A stretch of 64,000 bases of DNA from Catonia carolina (lineage: Eukaryota > Arthropoda > Insecta > Hemiptera > Achilidae), in the NCBI GenBank assembly GCA_035578175.1, contig JAQMRL010000006.1, positions 60,133,001-60,197,000 of the forward strand, in the 5' to 3' direction. Each line of letters starts with the position of its first letter. Positions within the stretch are counted from its first letter, which is position 1. The translations under genes were made by a program, and so were the position numbers. Below, piece after piece: positions 10,366-22,265 of the stretch. The notes under the pieces are model-generated. The model was not told the origin of the DNA. It did no database searches and saw nothing but the letters and a program-made list of their open reading frames with translations.

Positions 10366-13300
10366 ATGGCTGTAACGGCAGTGAGTTTTCGTTGGTTAGA
10401 TATTTTAGAAAAAGAATTTGATAAGGCTTATGTTGACTTGGATCTTCTCATTGGTAAGGTCTGACGTTAAATTAATAGTATTTTCATTTAGTTGTCCACA
10501 TTCGATTTTAGAGGTGTCTAATTGATTTTGTAGGCCTTATCAGGTTAACATTACATACGTTATCTATTGGCTAAACAGTTATATTATTTTGTATTATTGA
10601 ATTACCGGTATTTGTTTATGACTGTTAGTTTAAGTTTAAAACAAAATCGGTTTTGTTTATGCTAAATCTATTTCGTATGCGTTTCAAAAAGTAATATTGA
10701 TTTAATGTTATCTGTTGTGCGTGAAAATATTTTTTCTTTCATCTAACGTGTCATCGAAAATACTAAAAACTAGCTATTAAATATACGTAAGAAACTTTAT
10801 AAAATTAAACGATGCCTTTATATCTAGTGCATAATTAATAAATCTGACTGTGAACACAATGATTTAACTGGATCAGTATAAATTTGAGTTCAAACTTCAT
10901 TATTTTATCCTCTAAAAATTATTTCATAAAACTGATCCCTAAAGTTTACTAATGTGACTATTTATTGTAAAAGCTGATTTTTTACGTAGATTGTGTAATT
11001 AAGTTTATTTACCTTAATAATTTACATCATATTACTGAAATAGTGAGAGCTGGTAGATACTTTCTTGAAACAAATGTGTAGGTTTAAATTTTGAGTTTAG
11101 GATCAGACAGAATAAACTTATGAGTTCTTATTTCATTATTTTTTGTACATAGTTATTGAATAACTTTGTACAAACGAGAGTGTACATTTAACAGGAAAGT
11201 GTTTTTTTAAGGAGGAACAAAGTGTAAAATTGAAATATCCTCTTTATTTACCTTCTACCATGCAGAATGGGGCTGTCTTTAAAATTTGCAAGTACACTTC
11301 TGCCCATTCCCAACATTCTCAGTTCTTTCATTCCAGTCATTTAAACCTTTTTCTGTCCCAACCCTCTCACATATTCCTTCCACTATCCTGGGTCGTATAC
11401 CTTTTTATTCTAGCCTCAAATGTACATCTTAATTTGTTCTCCATATCTCCTCTTTATATGTCCAGATGAGTGAATAGATTTTTGCTGGGAATTTGTTATT
11501 CAGTTTCTCCAGTGTCAAAATTGGTGGCACTTGCTGCAATAAAAAGTTGTTGAGAAAACTTCAAATTCAGTTGGTCTGTGTGAAAGTAAGAAGGCAGCCC
11601 TTCTCCGTCATTGTAGAATTGATGTTCGACATGAAATTTTAAAACCATCCAGCGATTTAAAAGGATTGCAATATACTGTATAAAAACTTAATGTTATTGT
11701 ACAAGAACCTTTTTTACCTTATGTGTCTTACAGCATCGTAGTGTCTGGCCAAGTATCAAACTCTCCAGTTCAAAGCTTTTTTTTCATCTGCCGCTCCCTA
11801 TGTCTCTTCCAACTGTCAAAAATCAATGGTTATTTGGATAATTGTGTCATTTGTGTCTTAGAATTAGTTTTATTATTTTCCCCAGGCAAGTTATTAATCC
11901 CCAATTCAAATCTGTTTTGCTCGGATTTTCAATCGACTTCCCTCTGGGATGCTCTGGCTGGGAGAGGTACCCTGCAGGCTAAGCGTTTGAGTTGAAGTGA
12001 GAGTCACCTTTATTGGAGGTTGGTTGATAGGCATCCTGCTCTCTCTTAGTGCATTGTATTCATCACGTGACTTAAACTTCTCAGTCTACAAAAAGACACT
12101 TTTATTTGACAAGAGCACTGTTCACATGTTGTGATGTAAGTTATGTGAAATTTCGGCCCCTATCTCAGCTTCCAATCAGAGAAACTAGATCACTGCTTGC
12201 TGTTCCTCCTTGGTGCAAACTGCAACGCTGGGAGGAAACTGTCGCGATCAGGGTCACATGGTACCCTGATGATGACATCACTACATTCAAGATTTTTTAA
12301 TATTGCGGCCTTATGATGCATTTTACGACAAAAGAGTTATCTCCTCTCAGAATAATGAATTTCATTATACAAGGTGTGGCTATTAAATAACGAGACTGAC
12401 GTAAAAAAATTTATTTTTATTTTATACATAATCACTTATTGTCACCTTCAATATACTCCTTCTCTATACCTACAACGCTCCATGCGAATTTTCCGTTGTT
12501 GGAAACAGTTCTGGAAGTCATCTTCTGTCAGCTCCTTCAGGACACGAGCAGCTTTCTCTTTTACAGCTTCCACAGACTCAAATCTTATTCCTTTTAATGT
12601 AGATTTCACCTTAGGGAACAGGTAGAAGATAATAACATGTGATGAAATGTGGTTTTTTACTTATGATCCGGAAACAAAGCGCCAATCCATGCACTGGAAG
12701 AGGCGAACTTCACCGAGAGCCGAAAAAGCTCGATGAGCAAGTCAAAATTTAAAGTAATGATGATTGTTATTTTTTACACCTATGGGATTGTGTACCTTCA
12801 CTGAGTTCCTGAAGGCCAAACAATCAATCAGTCAATATTATATTACCTTGAGGTACTTTCTAAACCACATCAAAAAGTAAGGAAAAAACGCCCTGCAATA
12901 TAGAAGGACAAATCATGGGTTCTCCACCAAGACAATGCGCCAGCTCATTCCACGTTATCTGTCAAGAGGTTTCTAGCCAAGTACAGCATCTCAGTGTTAG
13001 AACATTTACCTTATTCATCAGATCTTGCACCATGTGACTTCTACCTGTTACCTAAGGTGAAATCTGCATTAAAAGGGACAAGATTTGTGTCTGTGGAAGC
13101 TGTAAAAGAGAAAGCGGCACATGTCCTGAAGGAGCTGACAGAAGATGACTTACAGCACTGTTTCCAACGATGGAAAATTCGCATGGAGCGTTGTAGGGAT
13201 AGAGGAGTGTATATTGAAGGTGACAATAAGTGATTATGTATAAATAAAATTTTTTACGTCAGTCTCGTTATTTAATAGCCACACCTCGTACAGCCAGACC

Positions 13301-15354
13301 CTGTGGTGAATGAAGTGAAGGTGTCATTTGTAGGTGTAGATGATTTTTAGAGGTCCTGGCATGCTGATAAGCATATTTTTCCATTCAGTGAGGAAGATAT
13401 ACTTAAGTATCTTATTCCTTTTTTTACTTAGTTAGCTTCTAGAGGTTCAAATCAGCCTTTCAACTGATGACCTAAACAACAGAATGCTATATAATAGAGA
13501 TAGTTACTGCTATAATATAGTATAATAATGCTATAATAGAGAAAGAATTTTTGAAATCGGTTAATTTGTTTCTGAGATTACCTCATACAAACATTACTTC
13601 TTTATAATATTAGTATAGATGCTGTTGTCTTAATGTGTTTGTCTGAGTGAGGTCATCTTACATGTTTGGAACATGTTGTGATCCAGCAATTTTGTGGCTA
13701 ACTCTATTTTTAAGCTCACAATGATATAACACATAGTTGTAACAAATGGTCATGCTATTTATGGTTTTGATAGTAAATTAATCATATCTTTAAGATTGAA
13801 CTGTATTTAAACTGATTGTTTTAGTATTTATAAGTTTCTGTTTTATGCATAATTTTGAAAATACGCGTGACTATTGTCAATTTCTTTATTGTAAATACCC
13901 GAGTTTGGAGCGTTGTTTCTTCAAAACCGCTTGTTCAATTTTAACGTACTATACACCAAAACTTAGCTGATTTCAAATATGCATTGTTACATGTTAGTTT
14001 CATATTTTTACGTTTATTAATATTCTGATATCAAGATGAGAAGAAAAAAAGAGCCGGTTTTCTTGTTGCTGCATCACATTGGATGCAATTAGAGGCTTAT
14101 AACTCAAACACCGCTTGACTGATTTATTTGCAATTTCACTGGAGCATAAACCTGTATGTTGTTATTGTACGTACAAAATTTCCGATTTTTAGCATATTTA
14201 AATTTTGAGTTATTAGTAAAATTCTGAACCCCTGTTAACTGCGTAACAGCTCATTAATTCAGCAATTTCAAAAAACCATTGTATTCAGAATAAAAAATGA
14301 ATAGAAATTCATTATTATGGAACAGTGATTGACCAGTTGTTCGGTAGAATTTTTTAGATATTTAAATAATGGTAGATGCTGCGGGAGGTGGAAGAACCTG
14401 AACCATGTTGCCGCATTGTAAATCGGTAGGCCTACTACCTATTTTTTATTAGCAAATCTGGGACCTGTCCCTCCAGTATATGCGTAATAAACATGACAAT
14501 GCAATGTTAATACCCATTCTTCATTTACTTACACTTGTCAACTAAACTACTTGTATGTTACGTCGGAAGGCGACTTTAGCAGGAAGAGAAAAGAACACAA
14601 CCGATTAAAAGACATGGCAACATGGTTAAGCTTCTTCCATCCCCCACAGCATCTACCATTATTTAAATATTTAAAAAATTTTACCGAATAACTGTTCAAT
14701 CGCTGTTCTATAATATTAATGAATTTGTATTAATTTTTTTATACTGAATACAAAGGTTTATTGAAATTGTCGAATGAATGTGAGCAGTTACGGAGTTTAA
14801 CAGGGGTTCAGAATTTTACTAATAACTCAAAATTTAAATATGCTAAAAATTTGAAATTTTGTACGTACAATAAATACATACAGGTTTATACTTTGGCGAA
14901 ATCTCAAATAAATCGGTCGAGCGGTGTTTGAGTTATAAGCCTCTAAATGCATCCAATGTGTTGCAGCAACAAAAAAAAACCGGCTCTTTTTTCTTTTCAT
15001 TCTGATATTGGAATATTAATAAACGCTAAAAATATGAAACTGACATGTAACAACGCAGATTGAAATTAGCTAAATTTTGGTGTATAGAATGTTAATATTG
15101 ATCAAGCGGTTTTGAAAAAACAAGGCTCCAAACTCGGGTATCTGTAATAAAGAAATCGACACTAATGATTGTTATTCAAGCTGTTATATTTTTTGATTTT
15201 ATTTATACTTTTTTTTATTATTGTAGGAGATCTCGACAGCGATGAACCTGAAATGGTATACACTGCTCGTCAGAAGATGGCAACTCTCAGTTCATGTTTT
15301 GCGCAGCTTACACACAAAGCACAAACAATCTTTCAAAATAGTGCAAAGATAGAG
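10366..15354 (+). CDS. Gopc: GOPC (Golgi-associated PDZ and coiled-coil protein), first two coding exons
   Basis: GOPC (PIST/CAL) is a trans-Golgi scaffold with coiled coils and a PDZ domain that sorts membrane proteins. Exon 1, 10366-10453, encodes [20 protein letters not shown] and a following acidic AYVDLDLL stretch. It ends in a G|GTAAGG donor, phase 1. Exon 2, 15227-15354, follows a T-rich AG and encodes [18 protein letters not shown], then [20 protein letters not shown], ending in GAG|GTAAGT, phase 0. Both match the conserved N-terminus of vertebrate and insect GOPC. Later exons (coiled coil, PDZ) were not found to the right, so the gene continues through the transposon-filled region or beyond the window. 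Intron 1 holds a rearranged mariner and a large foldback element. Confidence 0.88.
10454..12333. other. GOPC intron 1, left part
   Basis: Unique-looking AT-rich intron sequence. No convincing exon, RNA or transposon end seen. Confidence 0.5.
12334..13483 (+). repeat. Repeat S, copy 2, split by mariner M2
   Basis: Truncated S copy. Bases 12334-12369 match its middle ('agttatctcctc...aatttcattata') and 13289-13483 continue it ('cagccagaccctgtgg...cctaaacaacag'). The mariner occupies the TA in the middle; uninterrupted S copies (for example at 680-705) show the empty site. Confidence 0.75.
12370..13288 (+). mobile_element. Rearranged mariner copy M2 (both ends present)
   Basis: A 919-bp element with TA on each side and terminal inverted repeats of the form CGAGGTGTGGCTATTAAATA. 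Bases 12410-12625 are an inverted copy of the transposase C-terminus. From about 12630 the plus strand runs from [19 protein letters not shown], through [14 protein letters not shown] and [10 protein letters not shown], to [16 protein letters not shown] at 13233. The N-terminal half is therefore replaced by an inverted C-terminus. It contains frame breaks and cannot encode a full transposase, but the symmetric ends could in principle be mobilised in trans. Confidence 0.8.
13872..15165. mobile_element. Foldback element with arms over 500 bp (GOPC intron 1)
   Basis: The left arm (about 13872-14432) and right arm (about 14600-15165) are long imperfect reverse complements. Matching landmarks: 'tacccgagtttggagc' / 'gctccaaactcgggta', 'aaagagccggtttt' / 'aaaccggctcttttt', 'gtacgtacaaaat' / 'attttgtacgtac', and 'atggtagatgctg' / 'cagcatctaccat'. 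The central spacer is about 165 bp. No transposase is encoded. A non-autonomous foldback or giant MITE. The exon 2 acceptor lies only about 60 bp beyond its right end. Confidence 0.8.
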
Positions 15355-15733
15355 GTAAGTACATTAATTATTTTCGTATTTTCTGGATAAATAAACTTAA
15401 TTTTCATGTGAAATAATATACATTAAATGTGACAATTCAAAATGTTTAGGATTGATCTTAATCATGTAGGCTACCGTGTTCATATTGACATTCCAATTTA
15501 ACAATCGTCCATTAAACAGTCAGTATTTTAATTAACAAAAAGCAATTGAAAAAAATTGTATGACAGAATAATTTTATATATATTTTTAAACATGTATTTA
15601 AATAAGTTAAACTGCATTTTGCGCTGTGTCGAGTAGGTTATGCTGCCTCAAAAAATCACTGATGTTTCTTCATTAGCAATTAGATTCTATAAAAATCTTT
15701 TAACAACACTTTATACCTAGTTAACACATAACC

Positions 15734-16203
15734 TTAACCCTTTCGAAACGGACTGTTTCTCGTAAAACAGAAGAATTGCAAAAATCAAAACGTGCTCTCA
15801 AAACAACTGTTTTATCGAACATCATTACGGATGAAAAATTCTGAAAAAATTACAGTTGATTCATATAATACGTACACGCCTTTTGAATATAATTATAAGA
15901 AAATCACTTCATAATTCATTGCGTTTAGGCGAGCGAAATATTCATCCGTGAAAATTTTTGTGTTTACTTTAGATTTTTTACTATAACAGGCTTAAATTTC
16001 AGTTTAGCAAAAAAATTTTAAAACATTTTTTGTAGATTTGAGTTTACTGGAATAAATGTTATTTTTTATTTAAATTTTCATAAATATTTGACGAAGTTAC
16101 GAAATGAGTCCATTTTCACATCACAGAGAAGCATGAAGGGATGGTATTTTTAATTCTTTACGGTGATTTCACAGAGCCACTATTATATTTAGGTTACAAT
16201 TTA
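15734..16203 (+). mobile_element. piggyBac-like terminal region, copy A
   Basis: Starts TTAACCCTTTC, like many piggyBac ends with a TTAA target. It is about 470 bp similar to 20365-20827 ('tgtttctcgtaaaacagaag', 'gatgaaaaattctgaaaaaa'). No matching opposite end could be fixed. Non-coding. Confidence 0.5.
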
Positions 16204-16345
16204 ATAAATACCTGTCTGTTGGGAATAATTCGATTGGGAAATCTTATACGATATTCCTCAACAGCTTTTCTAGCATTGCCATTATAGAACCTGTACACAA
16301 AATGCATATTCTGCGTATTCCTCGTTTGTAAATTTTTGGGGCATT
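16200..16345 (-). pseudogene. DUF4817-type transposase N-terminal relic
   Basis: The minus strand reads FTNEEYAE, then after a frameshift [20 protein letters not shown] and [12 protein letters not shown]. This is the helix-turn-helix start of DUF4817-type mariner-like transposases. Only the first ~45 residues survive. Confidence 0.65.
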
Positions 16346-16984
16346 TTTCTCTTGTTATAAGTTCAAATCACAAACAGTAGTTTAAAGAATACAATTAAAG
16401 TAAACGAATACAAATAAGAATGATAACTAGTACACAAAAATCACAAATAAAAACGCACTCTTCTCACTCTTATTTCAGTTGAGCTATGAAATGATAAAAC
16501 TCAGCATAAAATTAATTCAACAATGAAAATGGAAAACTGTACATAACCTTATAATGGAACTAGAAATCCTCGTCAAATTATGCAGGTTAGCGCTTCTAGC
16601 GGCCAACCTATGTACTAAATAACCTTCACTACTTCGTTTGCAATGTGTGATTGTCATAATTTGTAGTTTTGCGTGTTCCTTAACATGTTCAACGCCATGG
16701 ACGCATACGTGGTGCCAAGCAGTACCTCATTTGCTGCGCCGAGAGCGCCACGTGTGCATCCCACACAGTATTATTTTTCTGGCATTCTTACATCATCGGT
16801 TTTTCAGTTGGGCTCTTTATATTTTAGAGATTTGTTAATTAAACTACAATAAACGTGTATCGGTTCGTGGTTTCAGTTTTTTGTTTTAATATGTGTTTAT
16901 AATGGCTGATGAAATTATAAATGAAATTTATAATGACTATAACCAATCATTCTACATCATCAATGTTATTTTCTATGCACAGTA

Positions 16985-17258
16985 TTCAGATGAACTTATG
17001 TCCCCTAGCCGTGGGAGTGAGAGAATGCATAACGCTCTCACTCGCACAAGCCATACGCGCCGTTCCAATAACATTGTCGTATAATTTTACTCATTGTTGT
17101 GAGCAAGCATTTATGCATGCAGTAAACTAATAAGCAAGATAACGACTGTAGTATGTTTTCAGATTTGGATTATAACGGTTAAGACCTTTGAGCGAATGCG
17201 TAGTTATGCCACATATCTCCCTCTCACTCGCTCGGCTATGGGACATTAGTTCGTCCGA
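16985..17258. mobile_element. MITE with TA target duplication
   Basis: A 274-bp element flanked by TA. The ends pair: left TTCAGATGAACTTATGTCCC and right (inverted) TCGGACGAACTAATGTCCC, then TAGCCG in both. No coding potential. Probably Tc1/mariner-type. Confidence 0.65.
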
Positions 17259-18194
17259 TACTTACTTACTTCTTATTTTTGTAAACAGAAAATATTTATA
17301 GTGTACTACTACTCATTAAAATCAACATTGTTCTTAATTTTTCTAATAAACACAAAACAAATAAAACATTCTTTGTTTATTAGTCAAACCCCTTCTACCA
17401 CTATACTAGGGTACAATTTTAATAGAACCAGCGGATTTTTTTACAGTAAAATGTTTACAATTTATGAATCATATCCGGTGCCGTTCCTGCTTACTGCTGT
17501 CAAAACAATCATATTTACAGAAAAATGTTTCACAAGATGTCATTGTAAGATAATAAATCCTCTTTGTCGGTTTTACCAAGGATCTTTTGTTATGCAACTT
17601 ACAGTTTTGTTGAATATTAGACTAATAATACAAAACATTTTTGATTAATACGTAAACAATAAAACAGTAACGAAACTGAAAATTCATGCGCTAGTTGTGT
17701 ATAAATACAATAAACAAAGCGGACACCACATGTGCGTCCAGCGGCCCCTCAGTCGAATAATTCAATCGCAGGGCCGCTGGTGCCACGTATGTGTCTTTAT
17801 TTTTATTGCGGTAAAATTGCACAATATAATCTCTACTCAGGATAAATATCATTTTTATACATTATTTACAATTACATTATTTTTTAACCTAATTATTTAA
17901 AAAAAGTATGTTGGGTTTACAAAGTCTTCTAGTCATTTCTAGGTGGCACTCAACGTGTTAATAACATTGAATTTAAAAGAAAACTGTTCCGTTTTTATTG
18001 ACTTTATTCACATTATTTTTTTGAAAATAAAATTCTCTTCAAATTGTATTGAACATTTTTTTTTGTTTATAGGCAATTTAACGGAGTTATTGTAGTCCAA
18101 ACGCAAAAATAGTGTGTTTTTAACCCTAACCTTTTATGCTTTACCTCGATTGTCTCCTAAACTATTGGATATAGAGTTCTGAGACAGGTTTTAT
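17259..18194. other. Non-coding stretch with a long hairpin
   Basis: At about 17722-17795, AGCGGCCC and GGGCCGCT with flanking matches (CACATGTGCG / CCACGTATGTG) form a strong imperfect hairpin. A transposon-like end (GGCACTCAACGTGTTAA) is at 17945-17961. Otherwise AT-rich and unassigned. Confidence 0.45.
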
Positions 18195-18850
18195 ACGATT
18201 TGTCAGCTCATTTTATATAAAACTTATCTAATTAACTAACTCAATTAACACCCTAAAAATTTTATTGTGACGTAATTTCACAGAGCTGAATTTCAGATGA
18301 AATCTTTGACTCTGTATAACTCACCAACGAAGCATTTCCAGACCCATGTTTATAGTGAACTTTTTTCATTATTTTGATGAGAGGAATAAGCTTGTGCAGT
18401 ATGGCAGATTCCTCCTGAAACACTCTGTATATTCATATAGGCAAGAGAAAGTAAAAATCTAGCTGTTAGTGAATAATTTAGTTCACTTCTTTTTCGCATG
18501 TGTCGTGCTATTACATAATTTGTCTTCTCATTTTACATAAAACTTATCAAACAATTACCCTAAACAAACTCAATTAACACCCTAAAAATTTTAGTGTGAG
18601 TTAATTTCACGGAGGTGAATTTCAGGTGAAATTTTTGACTCTGTGTAACTCGCCAACGAAGCATTTCCGGACCCATGTTTATAATGAACTTTTTCATTAT
18701 TTTGATGAGAGGAATAAGCTTGTGCAGTATGGCAGATTCCTCCTGAAACACCCTGTATATTCATATGGGCAAGAGAAAGTAAATATCTAGCTGTTAGTGA
18801 ATAATTTAGTTCACTTCTTTTCCGTATGTATCGTGTTATTACTTATCATT
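18195..18850 (-). repeat. Tandem duplication (2 x 328 bp) carrying repeat T
   Basis: Units 18195-18522 and 18523-18850 align at an offset of 328 bases. Each holds a minus-strand T repeat (the + strand reads 'ccagacccatgtttat', 'gaggaataagcttgtgcag', 'cagattcctcctgaaaca'). Each also carries a scrap of the H 5' end ('attcatataggcaagagaaag'). Divergence between units is a few percent by eye. Confidence 0.7.
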
Positions 18851-18964
18851 CTTCTACATTGTATTGTAAAATGGAAGATAACAGTGTTATTTTAATAACA
18901 GAGTATAGAATCCTTTTATCGAGCAGGCTGTTATTTTCAGTAACACTTTATCAAAAATAATCTA

Positions 18965-19304
18965 TAGTCCAGCCTCTCTTAGTTTGCTCCTAATGTAATC
19001 AAATAATGACGTCACTGAGCATGCGCATTATATCAAAATGTGTACACGCTGATTAAAAAGTAACAACAAAATACTTTCAAAAGTATTTAAATACAAAATA
19101 CTTTTAAAAGTTTTTTTATAAATTAAATTGTTAGGCCTACATCATATCATGACTGATGTTTTTAGTACTTTAAGTACTTATCATTTTAAACAAGTTAACT
19201 TAATAGGAATACGACATCTGTAAAGTCGCAGACTCTAGCGTGCACCCTGTAGTAGGTGGCTTTTGTTAGTTGACAGTAGGAGCAAAGTAAGAACGGCTGA
19301 ACTA
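18965..19304. mobile_element. MITE family P, copy 1
   Basis: A 340-bp element between TA dinucleotides with ~35-bp terminal inverted repeats (TAGTCCAGCC...TTTGCTCCTA and, right end inverted, TAGTTCAGCC...TTTGCTCCTA). The interior is rich in self-complementary AAAATACTTTTAAAAGT blocks. Copy 2 is at 27085-27425 in the opposite orientation. Confidence 0.75.
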
Positions 19305-20190
19305 TATGTCCGATCACTAGTGGGCAGTGCTACCTCATCTACAATAATACAAACTTCACTAAACATCAGACGGTAGGCCGTATACCATAGTAGCACCAAA
19401 ACAATTGTATGAAAACATTAAACAAATAACAGAAACAAAACATTACGCGTAATAACAAAGAGCTATACAAAAAAGAAAAAAACACCAATTGATAAAAACT
19501 GAACATAACGAAAAAATAGTAGCTAAGTATTTGTTTAAAAATTTCATTATATAAAAATTCTATGGAGTTAGAAATTCCCAAAAACTTTTACTACGAACTT
19601 GTACACTTGAACGACACAGTCGAACCCTGTTTTCATAATTTGATTTCAGCGGATATTTTAAAATTTATGGATGGTTTAAATGTAAAAAATAACAGAGCAA
19701 TGAAATCATTTCTAATGGCCTGACATAAGTGAGGAATTTTCACTCGCAGTAGGCTGCCTCAAAATTCATTTTGTGTTTTAAATGTCTTATCGTAGGAATG
19801 AATGCCAGCAGATCTTTATACAATATTTTTTCTTATATAGTAGTTTGTTTTAAATTATTAAAGTGTATTGCTAAACAATGGGAATCATTCTATGTGATTA
19901 CTGAAATTTCCAAATTTTGCACTTCTGTGTATGTTGTTGTATTGACTCTTTAATTTGTATCTATTCAATAATTTAATGGTGCCTCCTTGAATGAGTTATT
20001 TTTCTATTTTTTTTCTATTGTAATAATCAATTATAGTTTGATTGCTACATGTATTGGTATTTTAAGTTAAAAAAAAGCAAAAATTTATTTATTAAAATTA
20101 CGTAACAAGTAAATTAAATTTAGTATTTATCTAACTTTATCAACATGCGCTACTACCCAAGTTTAAAAAAGTTCCTTAGAAAACTAATTT
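19305..20190. other. AT-rich non-coding stretch
   Basis: No gene, repeat end or RNA recognised. Confidence 0.45.
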
Positions 20191-20362
20191 AATTCATCCT
20201 TCATGGTTTCCTACATTGATAACCTTAACTTCACTATCACTGCCGTGTTCCATCACCGGGATATTTTCCAAGTAGCTATCACTCTCGGAGTCCTCATTTT
20301 CAAATTCAGCACCTGTAGCAAGTTCTTGAATTTCATCATCGGATAACTTACAAAAATAAGCT
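20190..20362 (-). pseudogene. piggyBac-like transposase N-terminal relic
   Basis: The minus strand encodes an acidic peptide, KLSDDEIQELATGAEFENED then SESDSYLENIPVMEHGSDSE, ending at a stop. This resembles the acidic N-terminal region of piggyBac-type transposases. It sits next to a TTAACCC end. Family call from character and context, not from a catalytic motif. Confidence 0.45.
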
Positions 20363-20364
20363 AT

Positions 20365-20827
20365 TTAACCCTTTCAACACGGATTGTTTCTTGTAAAACA
20401 GAAGAATTGCGAAAATCGAAACGCGCTCTCAAAACAACCGTTTTATCTTTACGCCATTACTGATGAAAAATTCTGAAAAAAATACTGCTGATTCATATAA
20501 TATGTACATATCTTTTGAATATAATAACATGAAAATGGCGCCATAATTCTTTGCGTTAGGGATGCGAAATTATTATCATCCGCAAAAAGTTTTGTATTTA
20601 CTTTAGATTTTTTACTATAACGGCTTAAATTTCAGTTAAGCAAAAAAAATTTATGAAACACGTTTTTTAGAAAAGAGTTTACCGAATAAATGTATATTTT
20701 TCATTTAAATTTTCATAAATATTTGAAGAATGTTCAAAATGAGTCGATTTTGGAAGGTGAAGGGATGGTATTTTACATCTTTATGGTGACGTCACAGACC
20801 TGTTATTACATTTCGGTTACAGCTTTA
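20365..20827 (+). mobile_element. piggyBac-like terminal region, copy B
   Basis: Starts TTAACCCTTTCAACACGG and follows copy A (15734-16203) for about 460 bp. A possible opposite end is the TTAA-bounded GCGTGAACAGTGTTAA near 21324-21340. Confidence 0.5.
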
Positions 20828-21559
20828 AGCAAATCAATGAAGGAAATTCTTTTCTGTACAACTTTTTTTGAACAATTCTGTACGTGCTGTTAGAGAGAAG
20901 CCGTTATAATTCTCGTGCAACCTTGCAAAAAATTGAATATTTTGACTCTTGTGATGGTAAACCCCCTCTTGAACAGTAAAATGAACTCGTTTAACACCAT
21001 CAAGAGGAAATTCGGTAACAGAATCGTCATAGCTTCAACACAAACTAAAGAACATGCATGTATGTTGACTTACACACAAGCTGCACGGACTTCCATTCAA
21101 AACAAACAATTCACAAACAATCAATGCTACCTACACACTATAGAGAGAATAAAAAATTTCCTTTTTTTGATATTCTATTTCTAAAAACACTATCAGATGC
21201 GTTAAAGAATTCCCTACAAGAAAAGTGCAATATTTACTGGTCTGAGATTTATACTGAACTTGCAGTAGTACGTTTTATCGCCCCGTCCACAATCCATTTA
21301 GAATCACCTAAAATTAGATCAACAGCGTGAACAGTGTTAAAAAAAGATAAGCTTAGCTTCAAAACAAACAATAACATTAGAACACTTTAACCTCACTTCT
21401 ATGAACAACATGTTAGAAAGTTGTGTTAGTCTATAACAATAAATCGATAAGTTGTGTTAGACGACATAATCTGTGGTCGACCTAACGAATAAGATTATCA
21501 GTTATAAATTTGATTGGATTGAAAAAAAATCTATTGAATTGTTTGAATTTATTATTGAA
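20828..21559. other. Non-coding stretch between piggyBac-like end and H
   Basis: Two short overlapping open frames here show no recognisable domain. Nothing else seen. Confidence 0.4.
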
Positions 21560-22110
21560 TGCTCTACAAGATAGAGTAGGTGCCATCTCTGCTGAATTTC
21601 TTGGTGAGGCTGTTTTTCATAAAAAAAAAATTTTTTTTACATATTTAGCGCAAAAAAGTAAATAATAAAAGTTGTAGAGAATTTAAAATCCTACAACTTT
21701 TATCTCAAACGTTTTTTTGTATAATGCTTTTTTAGTGGTAATTAGCAATTTTCTGTTTTTTCTCACAAAATCGTGTAAAAAAACCAATTTTTTACGATTT
21801 CAGCTTTATTGTGCATTTTACGACAAAAAAAGTATAATCAAATGTGTAGGAAATTAAAAGATCTACAACTTTTATTTCGAGCATTTTTCTCTACAGAGTT
21901 TAGTGTGAAAGAGTGATTTTCTGTTTTTTTAAGCCAAACTGAGGTTGATTTTCATTTTGCGTCTTTCACTCATGATTAAAATTAGGTTATGTTTATTGAG
22001 GTTAGGTTTTTTGTTTATTTTTAATGTTTTATTACTAATGTTAGGTTATATTGGTCATTATTTGCAATGGCAAGAGAAAGTTGTCTGAGCGTTTCACACC
22101 AAATTTTTTG
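21560..22110 (+). mobile_element. Helentron-like repeat H, 5'-truncated copy
   Basis: Matches the right two thirds of H ('gctctacaagata', 'cctacaacttttat', 'ttcattttgcgtctttcac') and ends with GGCAAGAGAAAGT and the hairpin-like 'gcgtttcacaccaaat'. No coding potential. Confidence 0.65.
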
Positions 22111-22265
22111 TCAAAAGATGTCAGTTTAATAGGTTACTAAAGGAAGTATAATTGTATTTTATTTTATTTTCTATGATGATGTTAAATTATACCTATTTAA
22201 GTTATTTGTTTATTTTATGGTTATTTTGTTATATTTATAGTTAGTTCATGTTTCAATAATTTTTT

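Noticed and set aside
13041..13226. Minus-strand ORF over mariner
   Set aside because: Antisense shadow of the transposase C-terminus; the same shadow recurs at other mariner copies.
18560..18751. 63-residue minus ORF
   Set aside because: Lies wholly in repeat T and has a diverged copy in the tandem unit; no protein family.
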